From positions 186,001-250,000 of the forward strand of contig NZ_JABBGG010000007.1 of NCBI RefSeq assembly GCF_012927275.1: a stretch of DNA of 64,000 nt. The letters are read 5' to 3'. This DNA is from Massilia polaris (GTDB taxonomy: Bacteria; Pseudomonadota; Gammaproteobacteria; Burkholderiales; Burkholderiaceae_D). Of this stretch, positions 55,450-64,000 are shown piece by piece. Below the pieces are notes generated by a model. The model was given only the letters and a program-made list of their open reading frames with translations. It was not told where the DNA came from and ran no database searches. A program made the translations under genes and the position numbers. Each line of letters starts with the position of its first letter. Position 1 is the first letter of the stretch.

Positions 55450-56697
55450 ATGTTTGCTAAAGATCACACGCTCGCCAATGTCGACCCGGATTTGTGGGAC
55501 GCTATCCAGAAGGAAAACACCCGCCAGCAGGATCACATCGAGCTGATCGCGTCGGAGAACTACACCTCGCCAGCCGTGATGCAGGCGCAGGGTTCGCAGT
55601 TGACCAACAAGTATGCTGAAGGTTATCCAGGCAAGCGCTACTACGGCGGTTGCGAGTACGTCGACGTCGTCGAGCAACTGGCGATCGACCGCGTCAAGCA
55701 GCTGTTCGGCGCGGATGCGGCCAACGTGCAGCCGAACTCCGGTTCGCAGGCCAACCAGGGCGTGTTCTTCGCGATGCTCAAGCCAGGCGACACCATCATG
55801 GGCATGTCGCTGGCTGAAGGCGGCCACCTGACCCACGGCATGGCGCTGAACATGTCGGGCAAGTGGTTCAACGTGGTTTCCTACGGCCTGACCGAAAAAG
55901 AAGACATCGATTACGACGCCATGGAGCGCCTGGCGCACGAGCACAAGCCGAAGATGATCATCGCGGGGGCATCGGCATTCTCGCTGAAGATCGATTTCGA
56001 GCGCTTCGCCAAGGTCGCCAAGGCTGTCGGCGCGTACTTCATGGTCGACATGGCGCACTATGCCGGCCTGATCGCGGCCGGCCTGTATCCGAACCCGGTC
56101 CCTCACGCCGACTTCGTCACGTCGACCACGCACAAGTCGCTGCGCGGCCCGCGCGGCGGCATCATCCTGATGAAGGCGGAGCATGAGAAGGCGATCAACT
56201 CGGCCATCTTCCCAGGCATCCAGGGCGGTCCGCTGATGCACGTCATCGCCGGCAAGGCAGTGGCGTTCAAGGAAGCGCTGACGCCTGAATTCGTCGCGTA
56301 CCAGAAGCAGGTCGTGAAGAACGCCGACGCACTGGCCAAGGCGCTGATCGCGCGTGGCCTGCGCATCGTATCGGGCGGCACCGAGTCGCACGTGATGCTG
56401 GTCGACCTGCGCGCCAAGGGCCTGACCGGCAAGGAAGCCGAGGCCCTGCTCGGCGCCGCGCACATGACCTGCAACAAGAACGGCATCCCGAACGATCCGC
56501 AGAAGCCGTTCGTCACCTCGGGCATCCGCCTGGGCAGCCCGGCGTTCACCACGCGCGGCTTCAACGAAGAAGATGCGACCACCGTCGGCAACCTGATCGC
56601 CGACATCCTCGACAGCCCGAACGATGCCGACGTCACTGAACGGGTCAAGAAGGAAGTCAAGAAGCTGACCGACAAGTACCCGGTCTACGCTGCGTAA
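55450..56697 (+). CDS. glyA: Serine hydroxymethyltransferase
   Basis: PLP enzyme of 415 aa interconverting serine and glycine with tetrahydrofolate, the main source of one-carbon units. Family blocks: [39 protein letters not shown], and the PLP Lys in [15 protein letters not shown]. The frame is open to 55354, but the ATG at 55450 ([10 protein letters not shown]) has GGAG upstream and gives normal length. It is controlled by the ZTP riboswitch in its leader. nrdR follows after 68 nt. Confidence 0.97.
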   Translation: MFAKDHTLANVDPDLWDAIQKENTRQQDHIELIASENYTSPAVMQAQGSQLTNKYAEGYPGKRYYGGCEYVDVVEQLAIDRVKQLFGADAANVQPNSGSQANQGVFFAMLKPGDTIMGMSLAEGGHLTHGMALNMSGKWFNVVSYGLTEKEDIDYDAMERLAHEHKPKMIIAGASAFSLKIDFERFAKVAKAVGAYFMVDMAHYAGLIAAGLYPNPVPHADFVTSTTHKSLRGPRGGIILMKAEHEKAINSAIFPGIQGGPLMHVIAGKAVAFKEALTPEFVAYQKQVVKNADALAKALIARGLRIVSGGTESHVMLVDLRAKGLTGKEAEALLGAAHMTCNKNGIPNDPQKPFVTSGIRLGSPAFTTRGFNEEDATTVGNLIADILDSPNDADVTERVKKEVKKLTDKYPVYAA

Positions 56698-56765
56698 TAG
56701 TTGTAATTGCCGGGCCTGCGATTTTCGAAGGCCCGGCCCCAATTGAGTAGTCCACGGCGGCCCAC

Positions 56766-57233
56766 ATGAAATGTCCGTTCTGTCAGCATGAAGACACCCA
56801 GGTCCTCGATACGCGCGTATCGGAGGAGGGCGACGCCATCCGCCGGCGCCGTAAATGCGGAAAATGCGATAAACGATTTACCACGTATGAGCGGATCGAG
56901 CTGTCGATGCCGATCATCGTCAAGAAGAACGGCAGCCGCACCGAGTTCTCGTCGGCCAAGCTGCGCGGCAGCCTGATGCTCGCCTTGCGCAAGCGGCCGG
57001 TGTCGGCCGAAGCCATCGACACCGCCGTCGCCACCATCGAAGAGAAGCTCCTGACCAGCGGCCGCCGCGAAGTCGACAGCGTCTACGTCGGCGAACTGGT
57101 GATGCAGGAGCTTAAGCGCCTCGACAAGATCGCCTACATCCGCTTCGCATCGGTCTACAAGAACTTCGAAGACCTGGCCGAGTTCCAGGACGCCATCGCC
57201 GAAGTCGGCCACGAGCGCAAGCCGCGCAAGTAG
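56766..57233 (+). CDS. nrdR: Transcriptional repressor NrdR
   Basis: Zinc-ribbon plus ATP-cone repressor (155 aa) that senses ATP/dATP and controls ribonucleotide reductase genes by binding NrdR boxes. Seen: [18 protein letters not shown] and [14 protein letters not shown] (four-Cys ribbon), followed by the ATP-cone ([22 protein letters not shown]). It is commonly next to glyA. Full length. No riboswitch or separate promoter is visible, so co-transcription with glyA is likely. Confidence 0.96.
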   Translation: MKCPFCQHEDTQVLDTRVSEEGDAIRRRRKCGKCDKRFTTYERIELSMPIIVKKNGSRTEFSSAKLRGSLMLALRKRPVSAEAIDTAVATIEEKLLTSGRREVDSVYVGELVMQELKRLDKIAYIRFASVYKNFEDLAEFQDAIAEVGHERKPRK

Positions 57234-57315
57234 TTCCCCCCACACAGTTGAGGTAACTCAGGCGTGGCATTGCCCCGCCTGATAACTTGGGCCTTCATCG
57301 ATATGGAGGTGCCGG

Positions 57316-57879
57316 GTGCGTCTACGTTCCGTCAGCGGCTTTACGCTCATCGAAGTGCTGGTGGCCGCGTTCGTGCTCGCCGTAGGCGTGATGGGCGCGC
57401 TGGCCGCGCAGACGGTCGCGCTGCGCACGCGCCAGGAGTCCGCGCTGATGTCCCGCGGCGTTCAGCTGGCTTCCGCGTTCGCCGACCGCATGCGCGCAAA
57501 TACGGCGCAAATGCGCGTGCCAGACGACGCCAATCCCTATCTCCAGATCCGCTACACCGCCGCCAGTGACGGTGCGCCAGGCCCGCCGGCGCAGCCGTGC
57601 CACTCTGGCGCGGCATGCGACAGCGCCGCGATGGCGTCCTTCGACATTTATGAACTTCAGCGCGAGCTGCACTCTTCGTTTCCTGCGGCACGCGTCTCCG
57701 TGTGCCGCGACGCGGTGATGTGGAGCCAGGCAGACGGCAGCCTGTCATGGGACTGCAGCGGCGCGGCGTCCGATCCCGTCGTCATCAAGCTTGGCTGGCG
57801 CCTTCGGCCTTCCCGCGATGGCGTGACAGCGACGATAGCGCCGATCGTCGCCATCGTCGTATCCGGGGATCCCGCATGA
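57316..57879 (+). CDS. pilV: Type IV pilus minor pilin PilV
   Basis: Minor pilin (187 aa) whose N-terminus carries the class III signal and cleavage site SGFTLIEVLVAAFVLAVGVMG (cleaved before Phe, with Glu5). It belongs to the PilV/GspI group by position and by the SRGVQLASAFADRMRAN segment. A GGAGG site directly precedes the GTG start at 57316. It begins the minor pilin operon. The FimT/FimU gene that often comes first is absent. The 4-nt ATGA overlap with pilW indicates coupled translation. Confidence 0.88.
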   Translation: MRLRSVSGFTLIEVLVAAFVLAVGVMGALAAQTVALRTRQESALMSRGVQLASAFADRMRANTAQMRVPDDANPYLQIRYTAASDGAPGPPAQPCHSGAACDSAAMASFDIYELQRELHSSFPAARVSVCRDAVMWSQADGSLSWDCSGAASDPVVIKLGWRLRPSRDGVTATIAPIVAIVVSGDPA

Positions 57880-58817
57880 CGCCGGTGCGCCAGCTCGGCC
57901 TGACGATGGTTGAGCTGATGGTCGCGCTCACGGTCGGCTTGCTGGTGCTGCTCCTGGCGGCAGGGATGCTGATCTCCGCCAACCGCGGCCACGCTGCGCA
58001 GGAAGATGCCGCGCGGCTGGACGACAGCGGTCGCTTTGCGCTCGAAACGATCGCGCGCGCGGTGCGGCAGACTGCCTACGTCAACTGGGACCGCGCCGAT
58101 GCCGGCATCGCATACGATCCCACCGCACCGGCGCGGGTGGTTGGCCTGGACAACCGCTCGCTGGTCAAGACCGCCGATTTCATCTCCGATCCACGGCCCG
58201 ATGTGGCCAACGGCAGCGACGTGCTGGCATTGCGCTTCGCGGGCGCTGGCCCAGGGCCGGACGGCGATGCCAGCATGACCAGTTGCGCCGGGTTCGGCGT
58301 CAGCGAGCTTGAGGAAGGCTGGAGCATTTTTTATGTTGGCCGCAGCGCTACCGGTGACACTGAGCTGCGCTGCAAATATCGCGGCTCCTCCAGTTGGGGT
58401 GCCGATGCCATCGTCGGGGGCGTCGATTCGTTCCAGGTGCTGTACGGACTCGATACCGACGTGCCAGCCGACGGTCTCGCCAACCTGTTCATCAACGCCA
58501 CTGTCGTTGAAGCGCTTGACGATGGCCTGGCGCTCGAAGGCGCCAACGAGGCGGAACTTGAGCTTGACCTGCGCCGCAAGACGCACTGGAAGCGCGTCGC
58601 CAGCATCAAGGTCGGCCTGGTGCTGCACGGCGCGAAGCGCGTGCGTTTCAATGCGCAACCGATTGTCTTCGACGTGTTCGGTCCGGTCTACGCCGACGCG
58701 CTTGGCGACGACGACCCGGGCACGCGCATCGGCGAGAGCGACATGCCAGGCTCGCTCCGCGAACGTGAACGACGCTTGTTTTCGTCGACGATCATGCTGC
58801 GCAATCCGCCCAGGTGA
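57876..58817 (+). CDS. pilW: Type IV pilus minor pilin PilW
   Basis: Minor pilin (313 aa) with prepilin-like start MTPVRQLGLTMVELMVALTVGLLVLLLAAG (Gly before TMVEL is the cleavage Gly) and a long soluble domain (VVGLDNRSLVKTADFISDPRP; SSWGADAIVGGVDSFQVLYG). PilW initiates pilus assembly with PilV, PilX and PilY1 at the inner membrane and sits at the tip. The start is set by the ATGA overlap with pilV. Confidence 0.85.
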   Translation: MTPVRQLGLTMVELMVALTVGLLVLLLAAGMLISANRGHAAQEDAARLDDSGRFALETIARAVRQTAYVNWDRADAGIAYDPTAPARVVGLDNRSLVKTADFISDPRPDVANGSDVLALRFAGAGPGPDGDASMTSCAGFGVSELEEGWSIFYVGRSATGDTELRCKYRGSSSWGADAIVGGVDSFQVLYGLDTDVPADGLANLFINATVVEALDDGLALEGANEAELELDLRRKTHWKRVASIKVGLVLHGAKRVRFNAQPIVFDVFGPVYADALGDDDPGTRIGESDMPGSLRERERRLFSSTIMLRNPPR

Positions 58818-58824
58818 GGGTGCG

Positions 58825-59445
58825 ATGACCTTGTCTCCTCACGCGCGCGCTGGCGGCGCCGCGCTGGTCACGGTACTGTTCGTGCTCATTGCGGTGCTCG
58901 TCGTCGCAGTGTCAGCGGCGACGGCGGCGCTGAACGCCGAGAAGTCGGCGCGCAACGAGCGTGACCGTCACATCGCCCTGCAAGCGGCCGAGGCGGCGCT
59001 TGCCGACGCCGAACGCGATATCCAGCCGCTCGATCCCGCCACACCGCGCGCGGCCATGTTCGCTGCCGGCAGTGCACTTGGTTTCGTGGATGGCTGCGGA
59101 AAACGCGAGGATGATCCCGACCTCGGTTTATGCAGCCGTGTCGAAGCGCCTGGCGTGCCGGCCTGGATCAGCGCCGCGCTGGCTGCCGAAGACGCAAGCG
59201 GCGCGGTTGCATACGGCGCCTTCACGGGAGCTGTCATGCCGACCGGAGCGGGCACGCTGCCTGCACGTGCGCCGCGCTACATCATCGAGCTGATGCCGTT
59301 TCCCCGCGCGGGGGAGGACGCGAGCCAGCCGGTGACGAATTTCTACCGCATTACCGCGATAGGGTTTGGGTCGCGTCGAACCACCAAAGTGGTCCTGCAG
59401 TCGTTCTACCGAAAGAGCGTTCCGCCTGAGGGGGCAGCGCCATGA
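58825..59445 (+). CDS. pilX: Type IV pilus minor pilin PilX
   Basis: Minor pilin of 206 aa. N-terminus MTLSPHARAGGAALVTVLFV followed by a hydrophobic helix and ALQAAEAALADAERDI, typical of PilX/GspK-group proteins, which often lack Glu5. It has Cys residues in the globular part that could form disulfides (CGKREDDPDLGLC). It lies 7 nt after pilW and overlaps pilY1 by 4 nt. The frame opens much further upstream (58309) in another gene, but the ATG at 58825 is the natural start. Confidence 0.85.
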   Translation: MTLSPHARAGGAALVTVLFVLIAVLVVAVSAATAALNAEKSARNERDRHIALQAAEAALADAERDIQPLDPATPRAAMFAAGSALGFVDGCGKREDDPDLGLCSRVEAPGVPAWISAALAAEDASGAVAYGAFTGAVMPTGAGTLPARAPRYIIELMPFPRAGEDASQPVTNFYRITAIGFGSRRTTKVVLQSFYRKSVPPEGAAP

Positions 59446-62400
59446 GGGCGGCGGCACTCGCGGCTGCGGCGATGTTCAGTGCATGCGCAGTTTGGGCTGC
59501 GCCTCCGCAGCTGGCCATCCCCGATGGCCAGGTCGGCCTGCCCGGTAGCCGTGTTGCGCCAAACCTGCTGCTTCACTGGTCGTTGACGATTGCTGATGCT
59601 GGCGCCGCGTATCGCGACGAGTACAGCGCGGCGACTGAATACGACGGCTACTTCAATCCCCGCTTGTGCTATTCCTATCTCGGCGACCAGGGCGGATACT
59701 TTTCGCCGTTGAAGACCGCCGACGCCAAGCGGCAGTGCGGCGGCGACTCATTCAGCGGGAACCTGCTGAACTGGGCGAGCATGTCGCGGCTCGACCTGTT
59801 GCGCCTTGCGCTGACGGGCGGCGACCGCGTGATCGACGACCGGGGCCTGACTGTTCTCCAGCGCGCGTGGCTACCCGAAGCCGCTACCAATTTCCGGTCC
59901 AGGTCCATTGATTCAGCGAACACGGTAACGCCTTTCGGCGCTGGTGCCCTCTATATTTCTTCGTGCCGAAACCGCATTATGTTCAGCGAGAACCCGGCGG
60001 CCAGTTGCGATAAACCTCCGCCCGGAGAATTTAACGCGCGGGTGAAGGTTTGCGACAAGGCTGATAGCGAGTCCCGTCCGCAGCTCTGTTTCGCGTACAA
60101 GGGCGGTCGCAAACCGGAGGGCGCGATCCAGGAAAACGCTGACCTGATGCGTATGGGCGCAATGGGCTACCTGACCGATCTCGCAGCCGATGACGAGAAC
60201 TTCTACGGCGGCGCCTTGCGGGCGCCGCTCAAGTTTGTAGGACATCCAAAAACCGGCCCGCTGCGGCCTGAATGGAATCCGGTCACGGGCATGCTGGAGG
60301 AAGACCCGGACAACGCAGGTGGAGCAAAAAGCGGCCTCCTAAATTTCATCAACCTCTCAAGCAGGAGGGGCGCGTATAAAACTTCCGACCCGGGCGCCGA
60401 GCTTTTCTACGAAGGCTTGCGCTACCTGCAGGGACGCCAGGCCAGCCCCGGCAGCGGTGAGGTGGTGGAAGACGACGGACTGGCTGTGTGGAGCACGCGC
60501 GACGACCCGGTGACGGAAACCTGTCAACGTACGACGGCGGCAGTCGTCGGGCATTCCAGCTTTGTCCGCGACCGCTACGTTCCTGGCAATACGATTGCGT
60601 ACCTTGGCGACGCCGCCCGCGCGGCAGACGGTTTTCACGGCACGTTCGATGTCATGCAGGCGACGCGCCGGATCGGGGAGCTTGAGGGCGGTGAACTGGC
60701 CAACCTCGATACCAGGAAGGACGGACCGGATGGGGCAGGGAGCTACTACCTGGCCGGAGCTGCGTACTGGGCCCATACCAACGCGATACGTCACGATTCC
60801 GACGCGCCGATTGATACGTTGGCGCTCGAGTTGGATGCGTCTCCGAAGCCGCTCAGTAGTGCTTTGTACCTGACTGCCAAATATGGCGCTTTCCTCGACC
60901 GGAACCGCGACAAGAATCCATTCGTTACAACGACCGGCGAGGCCACCGACAGCGAATGGAGTTTCGACGGACGCACGCCTGCCGGTTATTTTTCCGGCGC
61001 GGATCCGCATCAGATCGGACACGCCGTACGGGAGATGTTCGCGGCGGCGCGGTATCCGCGCGGCGAAGTGATGGGAAAGGCTGCCGGCGGCGGCAACTAC
61101 CTGATACAGGCCAGCCACGACCGCCAGCAGTCGACCGGCACATTACGGCGTTACGACATCAGTCGTACCCGGGACGGAAAAATCAGCGCGGACGGCGCAC
61201 CGGCCTGGGACGCCGCGAAACTAACACCAGCGCCGGAATCCAGAAAAATCTATACGTCGGTGCGCGACAGCGAAGGTGGCAGCAAGACCATCGACTTTGC
61301 CGCGTCCCGCCTGCCTGCGCTGGATGAGGGATTAGTGAACTTCCTGCGCGGCGACCGTTCGCGTGAAACGGGGCAGGCAGGAGGCAACTTGCGTCGCCGA
61401 GCCAGCGTACTGGGAGATATCGTCCATAGCGCTCCAGTGATCGTCGGCTCGCCCTCGGCGTCGGTAATGGGCGCCGGATATGCCCAGTTTCATGCAAGCG
61501 TCAGCAAGCGCCGCAGCGCGGTGTACGTTGGAGCAAACGACGGCATGCTCCACGCATTCGACACGGCCACGGGTGTCGAGCTGTTCGCTTACGTGCCAAA
61601 CGCACTCCACACGCACTTGTACAAACTGGGCCAGCCCGGCTACATGCATCGTCCATACGTCGACGCCAGTCCCGGCGTCGGCGAGGCTCTGGCCGGCGGC
61701 AAATGGCGCACCGTTCTTGCGTCCGGAATGGGCATGGGCGCTCGCGGGGTGTTTGCACTCGATGTCACCGATCCTTCCAACTTCGGCACGGGACTTGGCG
61801 CCCTCTGGGAATTCACCGAGAAGGACGACGCCGCCATCGGCCATATCCGCAGCGCGCCGCTGATCGCCAAGCTGCGGATCGGGATGAAGGACCTTGTGCC
61901 CGAATACCGCTATTTCGTGGCCGTCGCCAGTGGACTTAACAACTACGACCAAGACGATGGGGATAACGCGGCACGCGGTGCGTTATTCCTGCTGGCCCTC
62001 GACAAGCCCGCGAACGAGCCTTGGAAGCATGGATTCAACTACTACAAACTGGTGACGCCTTTATCTGAGCCGAAGATTGCGAACGCGCTCGCTCCACCTG
62101 CGTTTGCACTCGCCCCGGATGGAAGCGTCCGTTTTGCCTACGCGGGCGATTTGCAGGGCAACCTGTGGCGCTTCGACTTCACCGGCAAGCCGCCGTGGTC
62201 CAAGGCAGTCGGTCCCGGCAAGGAAGGGGAGCCGCTGTTCGTCGCGCGCGATGACTCGGGCAACCGCCAGCCAATCAATCACGCGCCACGGGTGGTGTTT
62301 GCGCCAGGCGCTGGCTACCTCGTGCTGGTGGCTACAGGTCGGCTATTGGAGAACGCGGATCTCGACCCTTCCGGCTACGCGATGCAGTCGTTTTACGCGA

Positions 62401-62984
62401 TCCGCGATAGCGCGGCAAAGCCGCCAGTGCTCGTAGCCGGGCGGCGCGAACTCGCATCGCGCTCAGCGTCCGGAAGCGGCCCATATGTGATCAACGGAGA
62501 CGCAGTGCGTTTCGAAGGCAGCCGCGCGCGCAAAGGGTGGTATCTCGATTTTCCCAACTGGCGCGCTGAAGGCGAACGTACAGCGGGAACGGCGTTCCTG
62601 GCGTCCGGAGCCCTGATCTTCGACACGCTGGCGCCGGGAGCCAGCGTATGCGCCTCCATGGTGACGCGGACTTACGCCGTCGATGCCTTGACGGGCCTTG
62701 CATATACGAGCGGCGGCGTTTCGGAAGCCGGGCAGGTGACAGGCGAGGTCGTGGAGCAAGCGGCGTTGTTGTCGCCCCCGCTGCTGTTCGATATGGGCAT
62801 GGTTGCCGGGCAGCGCAGTGCGACCGGCGCGACGGTTGCGACCCACACCGTCAACATCGTCAGGCTTCGGGGCGAGGGCAAGCCGCCGCTGTCGCAGAAG
62901 GTAACCGTCAAGACGCCGGCCGGTCGCCTCAGCTGGCGCGAGGTCGCCAACTGGCAGGAGCTGCACGAGGCGGCAAAGAAATAG
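59442..62984 (+). CDS. pilY1: Type IV pilus tip adhesin PilY1
   Basis: Secreted tip adhesin and assembly factor of 1180 aa. Signal peptide (MRAAALAAAAMFSACAVWA), a variable N-terminal part (about 20-630) and the C-terminal PilC/PilY1 beta-propeller (LGDIVHSAPVIVGSP, VYVGANDGMLHAFD, GRRGVFALDVTDP-like MGARGVFALDVTDPSNFG, GALFLLALDKP). An Asp-rich loop (NYDQDDGDN) may bind calcium, but its match to the known PilY1 calcium site is not exact. The C-terminus (GRLSWREVANWQEL) looks complete. An IS200/IS605 element is inserted within 10-20 nt after the stop. Confidence 0.92.
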   Translation: MRAAALAAAAMFSACAVWAAPPQLAIPDGQVGLPGSRVAPNLLLHWSLTIADAGAAYRDEYSAATEYDGYFNPRLCYSYLGDQGGYFSPLKTADAKRQCGGDSFSGNLLNWASMSRLDLLRLALTGGDRVIDDRGLTVLQRAWLPEAATNFRSRSIDSANTVTPFGAGALYISSCRNRIMFSENPAASCDKPPPGEFNARVKVCDKADSESRPQLCFAYKGGRKPEGAIQENADLMRMGAMGYLTDLAADDENFYGGALRAPLKFVGHPKTGPLRPEWNPVTGMLEEDPDNAGGAKSGLLNFINLSSRRGAYKTSDPGAELFYEGLRYLQGRQASPGSGEVVEDDGLAVWSTRDDPVTETCQRTTAAVVGHSSFVRDRYVPGNTIAYLGDAARAADGFHGTFDVMQATRRIGELEGGELANLDTRKDGPDGAGSYYLAGAAYWAHTNAIRHDSDAPIDTLALELDASPKPLSSALYLTAKYGAFLDRNRDKNPFVTTTGEATDSEWSFDGRTPAGYFSGADPHQIGHAVREMFAAARYPRGEVMGKAAGGGNYLIQASHDRQQSTGTLRRYDISRTRDGKISADGAPAWDAAKLTPAPESRKIYTSVRDSEGGSKTIDFAASRLPALDEGLVNFLRGDRSRETGQAGGNLRRRASVLGDIVHSAPVIVGSPSASVMGAGYAQFHASVSKRRSAVYVGANDGMLHAFDTATGVELFAYVPNALHTHLYKLGQPGYMHRPYVDASPGVGEALAGGKWRTVLASGMGMGARGVFALDVTDPSNFGTGLGALWEFTEKDDAAIGHIRSAPLIAKLRIGMKDLVPEYRYFVAVASGLNNYDQDDGDNAARGALFLLALDKPANEPWKHGFNYYKLVTPLSEPKIANALAPPAFALAPDGSVRFAYAGDLQGNLWRFDFTGKPPWSKAVGPGKEGEPLFVARDDSGNRQPINHAPRVVFAPGAGYLVLVATGRLLENADLDPSGYAMQSFYAIRDSAAKPPVLVAGRRELASRSASGSGPYVINGDAVRFEGSRARKGWYLDFPNWRAEGERTAGTAFLASGALIFDTLAPGASVCASMVTRTYAVDALTGLAYTSGGVSEAGQVTGEVVEQAALLSPPLLFDMGMVAGQRSATGATVATHTVNIVRLRGEGKPPLSQKVTVKTPAGRLSWREVANWQELHEAAKK

Positions 62985-64000
62985 GAGCCGATTTGACGTC
63001 CTCCCCGACCTGAACGTCGGGGATTCCTACAGCTAGCGTCGCACGTCCGCGACGGAGAATGTTTAGCGCAGCATTGAGATCACGATCATGTACCGCTCCG
63101 CAATCACAGCAACGCCATTCTTTCGCATGTTCAGTGAACATGCTTCCAAGGTCTGCGATACCTTTCGGCCGCGAATCCGGAACAGCGCCGCAATCCGAGC
63201 AGATCTGGGTGGTAAAGCTCTCGTTCACTTCTTCAAACCAGGCGCCATGCTTAACAGCCTTGTACGCCAGTTGTATGCGGAAGGACGACCAGCTGACATC
63301 GTAGACGGACTTCGCCATGCCGGTCTTGGCGAGCGCGGAAGCATTGATATTACCGACCACAATGTAGTCGAACGCGCCGACGACGGCGCTGGTGCAGGTG
63401 TGCAGGTAATGGTGACGACGATTGGCAATCTTTGCGTGGATCGCCGCGATCCGCTTCTTCTTGCGCGCGCGCTGGGCCATCGCCAGCTTCGCCTCGCTGG
63501 CACGGTAGATGTGCGGCGCCGCGATGCGGCTGCCGTCGCTCAGTGTCGCGAGGTCTTTCAGGCCAAGATCGATTCCCTCAGCGCGCACCGGCAAGCGGGC
63601 GGGAGCCGCCTGCACTTCAAGGACGATATTGAGGAACCAGTTGCCGCGCCGGTCGCGCGAGAAGTTGGTCCCATCGGTGATTTTGCCCTCGGGCAGCGCG
63701 CGCGAATGGAATACGCGGAAGGTATTGCCGGCGAAGCGGAAGGCATTGCCTTCGCGTTTCAGTTCACGCCCTTTCAACGGCACCCAGCCCATCGACTTCC
63801 TGCCGCGATAGCGAAGGTAGGGCCGATGCGACCCGGAGCGCGACTTCGCGTACTGCTGGCACACGTCGTTGACCGTACCCGAGTGAAGGCCAAGCTCCTT
63901 GCTGCACCCCGTGGTGAGCTTGATCAGGTCAAACCCGGTATGCCAGCGGCGACCGAAACGCAGCGCATCCCTCTGCCTGTCGTTGCAGTAGTTCCAGACG
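62929..64000 (-). CDS. tnpB: IS200/IS605-family TnpB (RNA-guided nuclease), partial
   Basis: The 5' end lies beyond the window. Translation of the visible part includes WNYCNDRQRDALRFGRRWH, the RuvC-I Asp in GIDLGLKDLA, zinc ribbon CSDCG/CCDCG, and RuvC-III HDRDLNAALNIL. TnpB proteins cut DNA with a guide RNA made from the element's right end. The usual RuvC-II Glu in a IVxEDL motif is absent: the sequence reads YIVVGNINAS (Gly at about 63352). The ORF runs past the element's end hairpin and stops only in the 3' part of pilY1 on the other strand. No tnpA is visible in the window. Confidence 0.9.
   Translation of the reverse strand, partial: VWNYCNDRQRDALRFGRRWHTGFDLIKLTTGCSKELGLHSGTVNDVCQQYAKSRSGSHRPYLRYRGRKSMGWVPLKGRELKREGNAFRFAGNTFRVFHSRALPEGKITDGTNFSRDRRGNWFLNIVLEVQAAPARLPVRAEGIDLGLKDLATLSDGSRIAAPHIYRASEAKLAMAQRARKKKRIAAIHAKIANRRHHYLHTCTSAVVGAFDYIVVGNINASALAKTGMAKSVYDVSWSSFRIQLAYKAVKHGAWFEEVNESFTTQICSDCGAVPDSRPKGIADLGSMFTEHAKEWRCCDCGAVHDRDLNAALNILRRGRATLAVGIPDVQVGEDVKSAPISLPPRAAPASWRPRAS
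62993..63026 (-). mobile_element. Right-end hairpin of the IS200/IS605 element, putative guide-RNA scaffold
   Basis: Hairpin CCCCGAC/GTCGGGG (63003-63009 with 63016-63022) ends in GAGGACGTCAA on the minus strand, then the flank begins. In TnpB systems the guide RNA runs through this end, so bases from about 62993 downward would be the guide. The same hairpin end, with small differences, is at 28981-29013. Confidence 0.7.

Noticed and set aside
55249-56742. Minus-strand frame of 497 aa across glyA and its leader
   Set aside because: Overlaps glyA with a strong ribosome site and conserved PLP motifs; the minus frame has no motif.

Overview
The window reads as a chromosomal segment of a GC-rich betaproteobacterium, most likely Oxalobacteraceae (Massilia/Duganella/Janthinobacterium-like). 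This rests on gene content (a complete Wsp operon, argF-argG, yajQ-murB, DUF3297, a Tol-Pal operon, glyA-nrdR followed by minor pilins), on protein similarity recognised by eye and on high GC. No database search was run.

Layout. 0.2-8.3 kb, minus strand: a NarL-type histidine kinase, a LytS/LytTR two-component pair, a PAS-GGDEF-EAL protein whose EAL active site is degenerate, a nitronate monooxygenase and yajQ. 8.5-18 kb: murB (+), then a complete seven-gene Wsp chemosensory operon (wspA-B-C-D-E-F-R, minus strand), which ends in a c-di-GMP synthase. 18-20.4 kb: argF-argG. 20.5-24.9 kb: an accessory insertion with a CHASE-PAS-GAF-GGDEF-EAL protein, bounded on the right by an IS21-type end and a truncated IS5-type transposase. 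24.9-28 kb: an M48 protease-phhB-rsgA operon, divergent from orn. 28.2-30.5 kb: a membrane/patatin-like gene destroyed by a ~320-bp IS200/IS605-derived element and several frameshifts. 30.6-38.6 kb: mostly single genes (a small Gln/Glu-rich protein, a SEC-C protein, srkA, a long Ala/Glu-rich coiled-coil protein, a solute-binding protein, a DUF475/TerC protein and a DUF212 protein). 38.7-43.3 kb: an RND efflux adaptor and pump with a promoter and a terminator. 43.4-48.8 kb: a Thr-rich lipoprotein, an NAD(P)HX dehydratase with a histidine phosphatase, a cystine-type symporter and small proteins. 48.8-54.2 kb: tRNA-Lys with its own consensus promoter and terminator, then the Tol-Pal operon ybgC-tolQ-tolR-tolA-tolB-pal-cpoB. 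54.4-57.2 kb: ydfG, then glyA behind a ZTP (pfl) riboswitch, and nrdR. 57.3-63 kb: a type IV pilus operon pilV-pilW-pilX-pilY1, interrupted after pilY1 by an IS200/IS605 tnpB whose 5' end leaves the window.

Theme. Cyclic-di-GMP turnover and sensing dominates the first 28 kb. It includes a GGDEF protein with a dead-looking EAL, the Wsp surface-sensing system, a second GGDEF-EAL protein with an intact EAL, the c-di-GMP-binding family protein YajQ, and oligoribonuclease, which finishes c-di-GMP breakdown by cleaving pGpG. Type IV pilus tip genes lie at the other end. The remaining genes are mainly housekeeping (cell wall, arginine, one-carbon metabolism, envelope integrity). The most unusual items are the TnpB lacking the canonical second RuvC glutamate, the related non-autonomous element inside the patatin gene, the ZTP riboswitch and a dispersed perfect hairpin repeat.
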